DNA of 64,000 bases from Allohahella sp002354735 (GCF_047946665.1 NZ_CP172312.1:2170001-2234000); one strand, 5' to 3'; shown: positions 15,977-25,212, counted from the first letter of the stretch. Notes: generated by a model not told the origin, from the letters alone. A program made the numbers and translations.

Positions 15977-17010
15977 ACGAAAACCTCTCGCACGTATTGC
16001 TGACCGGCGGGACCGGCTTCGTCGGCAATCATTTGATCGATCGCCTCCTGCGTGGACGAGCCGGATCAGGGGCTTCCGCTGTCGAAGGCAGGCTTCTGAT
16101 CAGTGTGCTCACGCGCGAACCCGATGATGCCGTCAAACAATTCAGACAGCAGTACTCCGATCTCGACGCATCGCTCGCACCGCAGGTGAGTGGCGATCCC
16201 AAATCATTCGCCGCCAACCAGCGTCATGGCATCCTGTGTGTCGACCGGTTCGACCAGCTTGCGGGGTTGGCTACGCCCGATGCAGTCATTAATCTGGCGG
16301 GCGCAGGAATTGCCGACAAGCGCTGGAGCGACTCGCGCAAGCAGGTGCTCCGCGACAGTCGGATTCATACGACCGAAAAACTGGTGGGCTGGCTCACTAC
16401 GCTGGACAAACGGCCTCGCGTGCTGGTATCAGCCTCGGCAGTGGGCTTCTACGGTGCTCAGGGCGATAAGCCGGTGACCGACGAGACAGCTCCGCATCAG
16501 GAGTTTCAGCATGAACTCTGCCGTGACTGGGAACTGGCCGCACTGCAAGCGGAAAAACTTGGTCTCAGAGTATTCATTCCTCGCATTGCACCGGTACTCG
16601 GGCGCGATACTGAGGGCGATCTTGCAGGCTTCCTGAAGCGACTGGTTCCACCATTCCGATTTGGTCTGGGCGGCCCGATCAGCGACGGCCAGCACTGGAT
16701 GCCCTGGATCCATGTCAGCGACCTCTGCAGGCTCATTCTGACGGCCCTCGACGACGAGCACTTCTCCGGTCCGGTTCTCGCCTGTGCGCCAGATACCCGT
16801 CGCAATGCCGACTTCACCAAGGCTCTGGCAAGTACGCTGCATCGGCCCGCGGTACTACCCTTGCCCGCCTTTGCGCTCAAACTCGGTTTCGGTGAAATGT
16901 CGCGGCTGCTATTGACCGGTCAGCAGGCCATCCCGAAAGCCGTTGAAGCACTGGGCTTCAAATATGACTATCCGACCCTGGACGAGGCGCTGAAAGCCGT
17001 CCTCGGCTGA
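15973..17010 (+). CDS. TIGR01777-family NAD-dependent epimerase/dehydratase-like protein
   Basis: A 345-residue extended short-chain dehydrogenase of the TIGR01777 (YfcH) family. The nucleotide-binding motif LLTGGTGFVGNHLIDRL is at residues 9-25, and VINLAGAGIADKRW and LVSASAVGFYG match the family's active region; the usual catalytic Tyr is in VGFYG. The C-terminal DUF1731 region (QQAIPKAVEALGFKYDYPTLDEAL) is present. The substrate of this family is unknown. It begins inside the stop of the chelatase gene and so is co-translated with it. Confidence 0.88.
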   Translation: MNENLSHVLLTGGTGFVGNHLIDRLLRGRAGSGASAVEGRLLISVLTREPDDAVKQFRQQYSDLDASLAPQVSGDPKSFAANQRHGILCVDRFDQLAGLATPDAVINLAGAGIADKRWSDSRKQVLRDSRIHTTEKLVGWLTTLDKRPRVLVSASAVGFYGAQGDKPVTDETAPHQEFQHELCRDWELAALQAEKLGLRVFIPRIAPVLGRDTEGDLAGFLKRLVPPFRFGLGGPISDGQHWMPWIHVSDLCRLILTALDDEHFSGPVLACAPDTRRNADFTKALASTLHRPAVLPLPAFALKLGFGEMSRLLLTGQQAIPKAVEALGFKYDYPTLDEALKAVLG

Positions 17011-17029
17011 AGCGCCGTGGCGAGGAAGT

Positions 17030-17059
17030 TTGCGAAGCAGGCAGTCGGAACACTAGAAT
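17030..17059 (+). promoter_or_regulatory. Candidate sigma70 promoter for proS
   Basis: TTGCGA (17030-17035) and TAGAAT (17054-17059) with an 18-base spacer, 64 bases upstream of the proS ATG. Pattern match only. Confidence 0.45.
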
Positions 17060-17122
17060 GCTGTTCCAGTGACCATTCCTTTTGATGGACGACCCAATCC
17101 GCATGCAGCAGACGACATTATC

Positions 17123-18937
17123 ATGAAGGCCAGCCAATATCTTATCGCCACCCAGAAAGAGACACCCGCCGACGCAGAGGTCATCAGCCATCAGCTGATG
17201 CTCAAGGCCGGTATGATCCGCAAGGTCGCCTCTGGCCTGTACACGTGGTTGCCCATGGGCTTGCGGGTCCTGCGCAAAGTTGAAGCCATCGTTCGTGACG
17301 AAATGGAAAAGGCCGGTGCCCAGGAAGTGCTGATGCCGGGTATACAGCCGGCGGAACTTTGGGAGGAATCCGGACGCTGGTCCAATTTTGGCGACGAGTT
17401 GCTGCGCCTGAAGGACCGCCATCAGCGGGAGTTCTGTGTCGGCCCGACGCACGAAGAGGTCATTACCGATCACATGCGCAACGAGCTGCATTCATACAAG
17501 CAGCTCCCGGCGAATTTCTTCCAGATCCAGACCAAGTTCCGTGACGAACGGCGCCCCAGATTCGGTGTAATGCGCGCGCGCGAGTTCCTGATGAAGGACG
17601 CCTACAGCTTTCATGTCGACCAGGACAGCCTGGATTCGACCTATGAAATCATGTACCAGGCCTATTCAGCCATCTTCGACAGATTGAGCCTGCGCTATCG
17701 CGCAGTTCAGGCTGACAGTGGCAGTATCGGTGGCTCTGCTTCACACGAGTTTCATGTGCTTGCCGACAGTGGTGAAGACGACATCGTATTCAGTAGCGGC
17801 TCCGATTATGCCGCGAACATCGAAAAGGCTGAAGCGCTTGCGGTAGGTCCCGATGGCGAATTGTGTACGGATGCCTTTACTGCCCATATCGACAGCAGCG
17901 GCATGCCTGCGGCTGAATCAGTCTCTACGCCCGGCATGACAAGCATAGACGAAGTCTCCGGATTCCTGAATATCAGCCCCTCGGCTACCGTAAAAACCCT
18001 GCTGGTCAACGGCGCCGAGGGTGGTCTCGTGGCCTTGTGCCTTCGCGGTGATCACAGCCTGAATACGGTAAAGGCGGAGAAGCTCGAGGAAGTGCATACG
18101 CCGCTGACCATGGCTGATGAAGCGGTTATCGAGGAAGCCATCGGTTGCAAGCCGGGGTCGATTGGACCGCAGGCACTCAAGGCAAAAGGCATCCCGCTTA
18201 TCGTCGACCGCTCTGCGGCAGTGATTCCCTTGTTCACTGCCGGGGCGAACGAGGAAGGCCGTCACTGCACCAACCTCAATTGGAAGCGCGACATAGGTGA
18301 TGATTTCATTGTCGCTGACCTCCGCAATGTCGTGAGCGGGGATCCAAGCCCCGACGGCAAGGGCACGCTCGACATCAAGCGAGGTATCGAAGTCGGGCAT
18401 ATCTTCAAGCTGGGTGACAAATATTCACAGGCGATGAATGCCACCGTACTGAATGAAAACGGCAAGAAGGTCGTGATGACGATGGGCTGCTATGGCATCG
18501 GGGTAAGCCGGATTGTGGCAGCCGCCATTGAGCAGAACCACGATGACGCCGGAATCATCTGGCCCGAAGCGCTGGCGCCCTTCACTATCGTGCTGATTCC
18601 GCTGAATTATCAGAAATCAGAGCCCGTTCGTGAACTGAGCGACACGATATACAGTCAGCTGCGTAACCGTGGTTACGACGTTTTGCTGGACGATCGCAAC
18701 GAACGCCCTGGCGTCAAGTTTGCTGATGCCGAACTGCTGGGCATTCCGCACCGCGTTACAATCGGAGACAGGGGTCTGGCTGAAAATGAGATAGAATATA
18801 GACAGCGCAACGACACTGAAAACCGGAGTATCGCGGTCGATAATGCTCTCAGCTTTCTTGAATCAGCCCTCGCCCATCCAACAACTGGCGAGCGTCTTAT
18901 CGTGGATGACGCGGCGGCCGAAGGGCAGTCGAAGTAG
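17123..18937 (+). CDS. proS: Prolyl-tRNA synthetase, bacterial type with editing domain
   Basis: A 604-residue class II synthetase that charges tRNA-Pro. The N-terminus MKASQYLIATQKE and the motif 1/2 regions (KAGMIRKVASGLYTWLPMG; FQIQTKFRDERRPRFGVMR) are typical. The inserted YbaK-like editing domain that hydrolyses Ala-tRNA-Pro occupies about residues 225-390, and motif 3 is GCYGIGVSRIVAA near 465, followed by the anticodon-binding domain. ATG at 17123 fits the conserved start; a GTG at 17069 would add 18 residues. The last residues run 32 bases into the next gene, suggesting coupling to a lytic transglycosylase. It is some 30 residues longer than the E. coli enzyme, mainly at the C-terminus. 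Confidence 0.97.
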   Translation: MKASQYLIATQKETPADAEVISHQLMLKAGMIRKVASGLYTWLPMGLRVLRKVEAIVRDEMEKAGAQEVLMPGIQPAELWEESGRWSNFGDELLRLKDRHQREFCVGPTHEEVITDHMRNELHSYKQLPANFFQIQTKFRDERRPRFGVMRAREFLMKDAYSFHVDQDSLDSTYEIMYQAYSAIFDRLSLRYRAVQADSGSIGGSASHEFHVLADSGEDDIVFSSGSDYAANIEKAEALAVGPDGELCTDAFTAHIDSSGMPAAESVSTPGMTSIDEVSGFLNISPSATVKTLLVNGAEGGLVALCLRGDHSLNTVKAEKLEEVHTPLTMADEAVIEEAIGCKPGSIGPQALKAKGIPLIVDRSAAVIPLFTAGANEEGRHCTNLNWKRDIGDDFIVADLRNVVSGDPSPDGKGTLDIKRGIEVGHIFKLGDKYSQAMNATVLNENGKKVVMTMGCYGIGVSRIVAAAIEQNHDDAGIIWPEALAPFTIVLIPLNYQKSEPVRELSDTIYSQLRNRGYDVLLDDRNERPGVKFADAELLGIPHRVTIGDRGLAENEIEYRQRNDTENRSIAVDNALSFLESALAHPTTGERLIVDDAAAEGQSK

Positions 18938-19520
18938 TCATGCGTGGGCGCATGCCTGTGCGGTGGTGCTATTGGCATTTGCCCTCGTCAGTGTAGACGC
19001 ACAGGCTTCGGCGCAGGAGCCTGATCCGGAGCTTGCCGCTGCTCTGCGGCAGACGGTCAACGACGCAGCCAGCTTTCCGGATCGCTTCGATGCCGAGGTC
19101 TGGCTGGTCGATATGTCTTCACGCCTCTCGCGATACGTCAAGGACCATGATGAGCGACTCATGTTTCTCAAGCTGGTTCATCTGGAAGCGACCAAGGCCA
19201 ACCTCAGTCCGGAACTGGTGCTGGCCGTGATACATGTCGAAAGTCTGTTCGATCGCTTTGCAATTTCGAGTGTCGGCGCCCAAGGCGCTATGCAGGTCAT
19301 GCCCTTCTGGAAAAACGAGATCGGACGGCCGGATGACAATCTCATGGATATGGCCACCAATCTTCGCTATGGCTGCACCATTCTCAGACACTATATCAAG
19401 CGTTCGAAAGGCAACCTCACCGAAGCGCTGGCAAGGTATAATGGCAGCTACGGCAGGATCAAATATCCTGTGAAGGTTTTCGATCGCTGGGAAAAATACT
19501 GGTTCGTCAATGGAAAGTAA
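18906..19520 (+). CDS. Periplasmic lytic transglycosylase (SLT family)
   Basis: A 204-residue protein with an N-terminal signal (AHACAVVLLAFALVSVDAQA, cleavage near residue 36) and a lysozyme-like SLT domain. The catalytic Glu is in VIHVESLFDRFAISSVGAQG, followed by AMQVMPFW and the C-terminal ALARYNGSYGRIKYP, all standard for family 1 lytic transglycosylases, which cleave the glycan of peptidoglycan to make 1,6-anhydro ends. ATG at 18906 overlaps the end of proS; longer in-frame starts within proS are less likely. Its end overlaps the Nudix gene by 11 bases. Confidence 0.9.
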   Translation: MTRRPKGSRSSHAWAHACAVVLLAFALVSVDAQASAQEPDPELAAALRQTVNDAASFPDRFDAEVWLVDMSSRLSRYVKDHDERLMFLKLVHLEATKANLSPELVLAVIHVESLFDRFAISSVGAQGAMQVMPFWKNEIGRPDDNLMDMATNLRYGCTILRHYIKRSKGNLTEALARYNGSYGRIKYPVKVFDRWEKYWFVNGK

Positions 19521-20145
19521 GTCAGGGAAAGCCTTGGTACGCGAGTCGGTAGAGAAGAACACTCAAGCAGCCAGATGGATTCGCCGTAGTCAGGCGGTGG
19601 TCTACGACAACCCATGGATTCGCGTCGAGCATCATGAGGTCACCGCACCGACAGGTGTGGATACCATCTACGGCCTTATCCATATGCACAATACCGCTGT
19701 AGGCATCATCCCTATCGATGACGAGGCCCACACCTGGCTTGTGGGGCAGCTACGATATCCGCTCGGCGCCTGGTCGTGGGAAGTGCCGATGGGTGGCGTC
19801 AAGTTGACAGAGCAGACTCAGACAGGCGAGACCTTCGAACAGATGTTGCTCGATGGTGCCGCGCGCGAGCTGACCGAAGAAACTGGCCTTTCCGCCACTC
19901 GATACACCGAGCTCGTTCGTCTTCATACCAGTAACTGTGTGACAGATGAGCTCGGCGTCGTTTTTCTGGCAGAGGGCCTCAAACATGCTGCGCCCACCCC
20001 TGATCCCACTGAACAGCTTACCGTGAGACGCGTGCCCTTTCGTGAAGCCTGGAACATGGCCATGGATGGCAGCATCAGCGATGCACTTTCAGTGGCCGCC
20101 ATTTTCAAGCTTGGCGTACTCCGGCCACATCTGATCACATCCTGA
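19510..20145 (+). CDS. Nudix hydrolase (ADP-ribose pyrophosphatase-like)
   Basis: A 211-residue Nudix protein. The core AARELTEETGL near residue 120 is the REUXEEXG part of the Nudix box, with the preceding glycines at PMGGVKL; the spacing between them is longer than the standard GX5E, as in some ADP-ribose/sugar-nucleotide pyrophosphatases. The N-terminal strand domain (VVYDNPWIRVEHHEVTAPTG) is also typical of the NudF-like group, which hydrolyses ADP-ribose to AMP and ribose 5-phosphate. Start overlaps the transglycosylase stop. Substrate inferred from family only. Confidence 0.85.
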   Translation: MESKSGKALVRESVEKNTQAARWIRRSQAVVYDNPWIRVEHHEVTAPTGVDTIYGLIHMHNTAVGIIPIDDEAHTWLVGQLRYPLGAWSWEVPMGGVKLTEQTQTGETFEQMLLDGAARELTEETGLSATRYTELVRLHTSNCVTDELGVVFLAEGLKHAAPTPDPTEQLTVRRVPFREAWNMAMDGSISDALSVAAIFKLGVLRPHLITS

Positions 20146-20268
20146 TGCCATAAATCATCGAACGACGTGAATGATGCCCCCGCCTGAGAAATAGCCTCGT
20201 TCAGCACGTATGCTTATTTTTCAGGCTTCCCAACTGATATACACTGAATCCATCAACAAGGAGTGATT

Positions 20269-21108
20269 ATGATCAAGAAATGTCTCTTCCCGGTAGCCGG
20301 CTACGGTACACGCTTTCTGCCAGCTACCAAGGCAATGCCCAAGGAAATGCTGCCCATCGTCAATAAGCCCCTGGTCCAGTATGGCGTCGAAGAAGCGGTC
20401 GAAGCCGGTATCGACAATTTTGGCTTCGTGACCGGGCGTGGTAAGCGTTCCATTGCAGATCATTTCGATTACTCCTACGAACTCGAGCATCAGATCAAAG
20501 GCTCAGGCAAGGAAGAGTTGCTGACTACCATTCGCAGCCTGATCAACAACAACAAGTTCACTTTCACCCGTCAGAACGAGATGCTTGGCCTTGGTCATGC
20601 GATTCTCTCGGGACAGACGCTGATTGGCGATAACCCCTTCGCAGTCGTACTGGCGGATGACCTCTGTCTGGTTGATGATGGTGGTCCGTCCGTGCTTGCG
20701 CAGATGACCAAACTGTACAACCAGTTCCGCTGCAGTATCGTTGCCATCCAGGAAGTGCCTGAAGATGAGGTTCACAAATATGGTGTGATCGCTGGTGAAC
20801 CGATGAAGGACGGCCTGTTCAGGGTCACCGACATGGTGGAAAAGCCGAAGAAGGAAGATGCGCCAAGTCGCTACGCCATCATTGGCCGCTACATTCTCAC
20901 GCCGGATATCTTCAACATCATTCGCAACACCAAGCCCGGCAAGAACGGTGAGGTCCAGATTACCGACGCGCTGATGCAGCAGGCGAAAGATGGCTGCGTG
21001 CTGGCGTACAAGTTCAAAGGTCGTCGGTTCGACTGTGGTTCCATCGAAGGCTTCGTCGAAGCGACCAATCATGTATATGAGAATTACTACAAAAAAGGCA
21101 AGAACTAG
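20269..21108 (+). CDS. galU: UTP-glucose-1-phosphate uridylyltransferase
   Basis: A 279-residue nucleotidyltransferase that makes UDP-glucose from UTP and glucose 1-phosphate, feeding glycan, LPS and UDP-glucuronate synthesis (the UDP-glucuronate epimerase gene lies 5 kb away). The signature FPVAGYGTRFLPATKAMPKEMLPI at the N-terminus is here given by its parts GYGTRFLPATKA and PKEML; VEKP near 190 and DCGS near 255 are also present. ATG at 20269 has AAGGAG six bases upstream; a GTG two codons earlier is not needed. A terminator follows. Confidence 0.97.
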   Translation: MIKKCLFPVAGYGTRFLPATKAMPKEMLPIVNKPLVQYGVEEAVEAGIDNFGFVTGRGKRSIADHFDYSYELEHQIKGSGKEELLTTIRSLINNNKFTFTRQNEMLGLGHAILSGQTLIGDNPFAVVLADDLCLVDDGGPSVLAQMTKLYNQFRCSIVAIQEVPEDEVHKYGVIAGEPMKDGLFRVTDMVEKPKKEDAPSRYAIIGRYILTPDIFNIIRNTKPGKNGEVQITDALMQQAKDGCVLAYKFKGRRFDCGSIEGFVEATNHVYENYYKKGKN

Positions 21109-21162
21109 TCTGACCAGAGCCTGACCCCGGTCGGGCCAGACAGGACTGAAGAAGCCTGACGT

Positions 21163-21203
21163 AAATAGCCGCCCGGCAAGCCTGCTGCGCGGCTATTTTT
21201 TAT
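21163..21203. terminator. Bidirectional intrinsic terminator after galU
   Basis: AAATAGCCGC at 21163 pairs with GCGGCTATTT at 21189, followed by a T tract; the reverse strand also ends in a run of Ts. It serves galU and the convergent HTH gene, whose stop lies inside it. Confidence 0.88.
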
Positions 21204-21715
21204 TGGGGCGACGATTTGCCTTTGCTGCCTGCGGCCGAGTCAACTTTGGCCTGAGTAGCGGCGCCTTTATTTGCTGACCTGTTCGCCCTGGGCAGCATCT
21301 GCATGATGAAGGTGCGCTTTTCATCATCGCACTGTCGGTAGCGTTTCAATAGCTCACGTTCATCTTCGTCTGGCAGTCTGTTTTCAAGCTCCTCACCGAG
21401 TTCTGCGAGCGCACCCAGCATCCGGGTAGCCGGATCATCATCTTCGTCGCTATCCAGCCCGGGCAGGACCAGCTGACGCTCCATGCTGCCAGTGGTATCG
21501 AGATCGAGGAGCACTTCCAGCGGCACGGAGGCCTTTACGCAGAAGTCGATCAACTGATCCACGTCCGGATATTGACGACGCCCCTCCTCCAGCGCTTCCC
21601 AGCTGCGGACCTGACTCTCGGACACCGCGCACATCATGGCCACGTCCTCCTGGGTCAACTTCTTCTGATGCCTGACATCCAGGAGCTTCTGATTGAAATT
21701 ACGCAGGTACTTCAT
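21200..21715 (-). CDS. Cro/C1-type helix-turn-helix protein
   Basis: A 171-residue protein with an N-terminal XRE-type helix-turn-helix at about residues 5-65 (LLDVRHQKKLTQEDVAMMC, then AVSESQVRSWE), followed by a middle region with acidic stretch SDEDDD and a second helical segment (RELLKRYRQCDDEKRTFIM), and a basic, disordered tail. Likely a DNA-binding regulator; target unknown. ATG at 21715 has GGAG six bases upstream; an ATG at 21727 and a TTG at 21736 are in-frame alternatives. It is transcribed toward galU and downstream of the hydrolase gene. Confidence 0.75.
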   Translation of the reverse strand: MKYLRNFNQKLLDVRHQKKLTQEDVAMMCAVSESQVRSWEALEEGRRQYPDVDQLIDFCVKASVPLEVLLDLDTTGSMERQLVLPGLDSDEDDDPATRMLGALAELGEELENRLPDEDERELLKRYRQCDDEKRTFIMQMLPRANRSANKGAATQAKVDSAAGSKGKSSPQ

Positions 21716-21743
21716 GCGGCTCTCCATGATATCCAAGTCGCGG

Positions 21744-22619
21744 TTATTTCGGGCTGGGCTCTGCCGCTTTTTTGAGCGGCCAATGGCTGTTATACCACGA
21801 AGCCAGCGCTTCAGCTAACCACTCAGGATCTTCTACCGGAAGATCGTGGCCGGCCTCGGGATGTGTGAGCAGCTTCTGTCGCCATGCCGTCGCCAGGCGC
21901 TCTGAGCAGACAGGGTGGACGAGGGCATCGCCCAGGCTTCTCAACACAAGACAGGGTATCTGGAGTGGCGCCCGCAGAGGGTCTCTGTAGGCAGCGGCTG
22001 CGCGTAGCTGACGAAGTGCGTTAGCTGGCGCCACTGGCTGCGCCTCGGTCCATCGCACCCACTGCTCGAGTCGGGCCTCAGCGTGGAACTCCGGCCTCAA
22101 TGTCAGCTGCATGATGAAACGTTCCAAGCTGCGGATAGCTGCCGTCTCGCCAGAACGCCTCACGAGCGTCGTGGTCAGGCGGGTGAGTATCCGAAGCCAG
22201 TTGTTGACCCGCAAGCGCTCCCAGGGATAGGCGTGCGGTCGCATGCTTGAATTGATGCAGACGAGGCCAACGATTTCGTCAGGATGGCGGTGGACCCACT
22301 CAGCCGCCAGCATGCCACCCATGGATATGCCGATGAGCAGCAGCGGGCCACCGTCTACCTCCTCTCGAATCGCCTGCATCATCTGGGTAATCGTGGCTGG
22401 GGTCCGCTCCACGCATCGGCGCCCATTTCCGGGTAAATCCGGCGCAATTATTACAGGAGCCCCTGAACTCGATGGGTTGGCGACTGCGGCTTCCCGAAGC
22501 TTATGACTCAGTACTGCAGGAAAGGCCTCCCAATGGCGTCCATCCCGCATCCATCCGCGCAGGAGCACGATGGTCGGTGGCCCTGTCATGACTGCGGCCC
22601 GACCGCTTGCTACAGTCAT
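21744..22619 (-). CDS. Alpha/beta-hydrolase
   Basis: A 291-residue alpha/beta-hydrolase fold protein. The nucleophile elbow is GISMGGM (near residue 112), the acid is probably Asp in SLGDALVHP and the His is in PEAGHDLPVEDP near the C-terminus, giving a full catalytic triad. The early TIVLLRGWMRDGRHW supplies the oxyanion region. No signal peptide. Esterase, thioesterase or similar activity; substrate unknown. The ATG at 22619 overlaps the stop of the M14 peptidase gene (ATGA on the minus strand), so the two are co-translated; longer in-frame starts inside the peptidase gene are shadows. Confidence 0.82.
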   Translation of the reverse strand: MTVASGRAAVMTGPPTIVLLRGWMRDGRHWEAFPAVLSHKLREAAVANPSSSGAPVIIAPDLPGNGRRCVERTPATITQMMQAIREEVDGGPLLLIGISMGGMLAAEWVHRHPDEIVGLVCINSSMRPHAYPWERLRVNNWLRILTRLTTTLVRRSGETAAIRSLERFIMQLTLRPEFHAEARLEQWVRWTEAQPVAPANALRQLRAAAAYRDPLRAPLQIPCLVLRSLGDALVHPVCSERLATAWRQKLLTHPEAGHDLPVEDPEWLAEALASWYNSHWPLKKAAEPSPK

Positions 22620-23668
22620 GACGGCGTGTACCAGAGCTGACGCGCTGCGGCTTCGAAAGCCAGGCGATCGTTTGAGACCGGCAGCCAATTGGCGTGAGAG
22701 CGGACTGCATCTTTCATGAAATCGAAGAAGGTGAGATGACGGCGCAGCACACGCTCGAGACGATGCGGCATGATTGGATGGAAGAAGCCGAGTAGTTGGG
22801 TAAGCTGACGCGGGTTTTTCCGAATCCACTGCCAGGAACCCAGCTCCATCGTCAGCGGCAGGAAGCAGCGCTTTTCTGCAAGCGCCAATTGGTAGAGATA
22901 GTCCCAGAGGTCGCCATGCGTGTTATAGACGTTCGCCTGGGGCTCGAAGGTGTAGATGTTATGCGGGTAGGTTTCGGCAAGCAGCTTGTGAAATGCAAAG
23001 ACCTCGGCAATATGCACTATGGGCTCCTTGCTGCAGGCGTAAGGAAACCAGAGTTGATCCTTGAAGCCAAAACCGGAGTGGCAGTCGAGGACCATGCTGA
23101 ACGGCGCGGTGAACAGATGAGCGCGGGCGAAATCGCAGAGCGCTTGCGCTTCGGGTTCAAGCTGATCAGGATTGCCACGAAACCAGGGTAGCTTGCGGCT
23201 TAAACGCTGACCACCGAGTAAGGGCGGCACCGTGATGCTGGCTTCGACAGGCGCGTTGCGCATGAGATCCACACCAGCAGCATTGGCTCTCGAGTTGAGC
23301 CACATACCACTGGGGTTCATGGCTGGGAGCACCCACAGCTGCACCTCGTTCAACTCTGCCCTCAGCGCGTCGTCCCAGCGTAATCGCGCCAGCAAGGTTC
23401 GTACGAATGCCAGTATGATCTCGGTACCGATGCGCTCAATACCGTGAATACCGCCGACTAGTGCCAGCGCCGGTTTCGAACTGTCGGCGCGACCGATCTT
23501 CATGGCGTAGATAGGCAGCTCGTGCTGCTTTACACTTACCGTGTCGAGCAACTGTAGCTCACAGCTACGAGGATTGTGCTCGGCCATCAGTCTAAGCACT
23601 TCGAGCTCGGGTACTTTGTCCCGACTTCTGGATGAGAGCTTGCGCATTCTGGTGGCCAGATTGGCCAT
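22616..23668 (-). CDS. M14-family zinc carboxypeptidase-like protein
   Basis: A 350-residue protein with the carboxypeptidase fold. The zinc ligands are visible as HxxE in GGIHGIERIGTE (about residues 72-83) and the third His in VLDCHSGFG; a candidate general-base Glu is in LTMELGSW. The N-terminus is basic and polar (RMRKLSSRSRDK) with no signal peptide, so it is probably cytoplasmic. Family members cleave C-terminal residues or deacylate; the substrate is not evident. The ATG at 23668 has a perfect AGGAGG eight to nine bases upstream, which settles the start against the much longer open frame. Operon with the following hydrolase. Confidence 0.85.
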   Translation of the reverse strand: MANLATRMRKLSSRSRDKVPELEVLRLMAEHNPRSCELQLLDTVSVKQHELPIYAMKIGRADSSKPALALVGGIHGIERIGTEIILAFVRTLLARLRWDDALRAELNEVQLWVLPAMNPSGMWLNSRANAAGVDLMRNAPVEASITVPPLLGGQRLSRKLPWFRGNPDQLEPEAQALCDFARAHLFTAPFSMVLDCHSGFGFKDQLWFPYACSKEPIVHIAEVFAFHKLLAETYPHNIYTFEPQANVYNTHGDLWDYLYQLALAEKRCFLPLTMELGSWQWIRKNPRQLTQLLGFFHPIMPHRLERVLRRHLTFFDFMKDAVRSHANWLPVSNDRLAFEAAARQLWYTPS

Positions 23669-23794
23669 TATCAACCTCCTGTTCGCTGGTGGTTTGAAGC
23701 TGGTGATGAAACTTGCTCGAGCTTTCGGGCGACAGTAGCAGCCTACTCTGTCTGCGCCCACCTTAGTTGCGCCTGTCTGACATTGCGAGATCAC

Positions 23795-24268
23795 ATGACA
23801 ACAGACCAGAAGCACTTGCTGATCGTGTCGCACCACCCATCCAGGAACACGCAAGCGATGCAACAGGCACTGCTGCGGGGTGCAGTTGACGACACTATTG
23901 AAGCCGTAAGCACTGATGTCCGCTCACCATTTGATACGGCGGCCGAGCATGTATGCGCTGCTGATGCCATCATTCTGTTTACCCCGGAAAACCTCGGTTA
24001 TATGAGCGGCGCACTGAAAGACTTCTTCGACCGAATCTATTACCCCTGCCTTGAACACACCCAAGGCAAGCCCTACGCACTGCTAGTGCGCGCTGGACAC
24101 GACGGCACGGGCACCTGCCGTGGCGTAACCAGCATCACGACGGGACTGCGGTGGCGGGAAATCCGTCCGCCGACGGTTTGTAGAGGTGACTTTAGTTCGG
24201 ATTTTATTGAAAACGCGCGAGAACTTGGGCTGATAGTGGCCGCAAGCCTGGATAATGGTCTGATATGA
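23795..24268 (+). CDS. Flavodoxin/NAD(P)H-dependent FMN reductase-like protein
   Basis: A 157-residue flavodoxin-fold protein. The FMN phosphate-binding loop is LIVSHHPSRNTQAMQQAL at the N-terminus, ILFTPENLGYMSGALKDFFDRI is the isoalloxazine-binding region of the NADPH-dependent FMN reductase group, and RAGHDGTGTCRG follows. Probably a small FMN-binding oxidoreductase; electron partner unknown. It is divergent from the M14 peptidase gene and 101 bases upstream of the GST gene. A TTG at 23783 is an alternative start. Confidence 0.8.
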   Translation: MTTDQKHLLIVSHHPSRNTQAMQQALLRGAVDDTIEAVSTDVRSPFDTAAEHVCAADAIILFTPENLGYMSGALKDFFDRIYYPCLEHTQGKPYALLVRAGHDGTGTCRGVTSITTGLRWREIRPPTVCRGDFSSDFIENARELGLIVAASLDNGLI

Positions 24269-24369
24269 GAACCACTCCCGCACATAGTAAGAATCCTCAA
24301 AACTGGCTGGGGCGTATTACTACCCTTCGTCGCAGCGGATTTTCGCTCAAACACACAGGATACTAAGAA

Positions 24370-25071
24370 ATGATTACCGTTCATCATCTGAATAACTCGC
24401 GTTCGCAGCGCATACTCTGGCTACTGGAAGAACTGGGCCTGGAGTACGAGGTCAAGCGATACGAGCGCGACCCGAAGACAATGGCCGCACCAGAGTCACT
24501 GAAGCAAGTTCATCCGCTGGGCAAGTCACCGGTCATTACAGACGATGCCACTGGCCAGACCATCGCCGAGTCAGGTGCAATCGTCGAATACCTTGCGGAA
24601 TCCTATGGCAGCAAGGACAGGAGCGATGCGCCGCTACTGCCGGAGCGTAAGGGCGGCAAACTTGATAAAGCTTACTGGGACTGCCGCTATTGGCTGCATT
24701 ACGCAGAAGGCTCGCTGATGCCGCCTCTGCTGGTAGGACTGATCACTGCAAAGCTGCGGGCAACGAAAATGCCATTCCTGGTAAAACCCGTGGCCAATAA
24801 GATTGCCGAGCAGATCGACAGGAGCTTCACTCAGCCCCGACTGAAGGAGCATTTCAGCTTCGTGAACGAACATCTGGCTGGCAAAACCTGGTTTGCCGGT
24901 GATCACCTGACAGCAGCCGACATACAGATGAGCTTTCCGCTGGAAGCCGCAGCGGCCCGAGGACTAATCGACGGCAAGTATCCAAACATCAGGCAATTTG
25001 TCGACATGATTCACGCACGACCTGCTTACAAGGCTGCGCTGGAAAGCGGCGGCGATTATGACTATGCATGA
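24370..25071 (+). CDS. Glutathione S-transferase
   Basis: A 233-residue cytosolic GST. The N-terminal thioredoxin-like domain contains HHLNNSRSQRILWLLEELGLEYE, with Ser9/Ser11 as likely glutathione-activating residues, and the cis-Pro and gamma-glutamyl binding region HPLGKSPVI and ESGAIVEYL. The C-terminal helical domain ends with WFAGDHLTAADIQMSFPLEA, the N-capping box. It conjugates or reduces electrophiles using glutathione; substrate unknown. AAGAA before the ATG is a weak ribosome site. Confidence 0.92.
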   Translation: MITVHHLNNSRSQRILWLLEELGLEYEVKRYERDPKTMAAPESLKQVHPLGKSPVITDDATGQTIAESGAIVEYLAESYGSKDRSDAPLLPERKGGKLDKAYWDCRYWLHYAEGSLMPPLLVGLITAKLRATKMPFLVKPVANKIAEQIDRSFTQPRLKEHFSFVNEHLAGKTWFAGDHLTAADIQMSFPLEAAAARGLIDGKYPNIRQFVDMIHARPAYKAALESGGDYDYA

Positions 25072-25122
25072 AGGCCTGAAACGGCCGGGACTAATGAACT
25101 GGGTAGGCTTGAACTAAGAAAT

Positions 25123-25199
25123 TGGTAGGACCGACCAGATTCGAACTGGTGACCTCCACGATGTCAACGTGGCGCTCTAACCAACTGAGCTACGGTCCT
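25123..25199 (-). tRNA. tRNA-Val (GAC)
   Basis: Complementary strand gives a 77-nt cloverleaf starting AGGACCGTAGCTCAGTTGG, anticodon loop TTGACAT (anticodon GAC), T-loop GTTCGAATC and encoded CCA end. Confidence 0.97.
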
Positions 25200-25212
25200 A
25201 CTGAGGGCGTGT

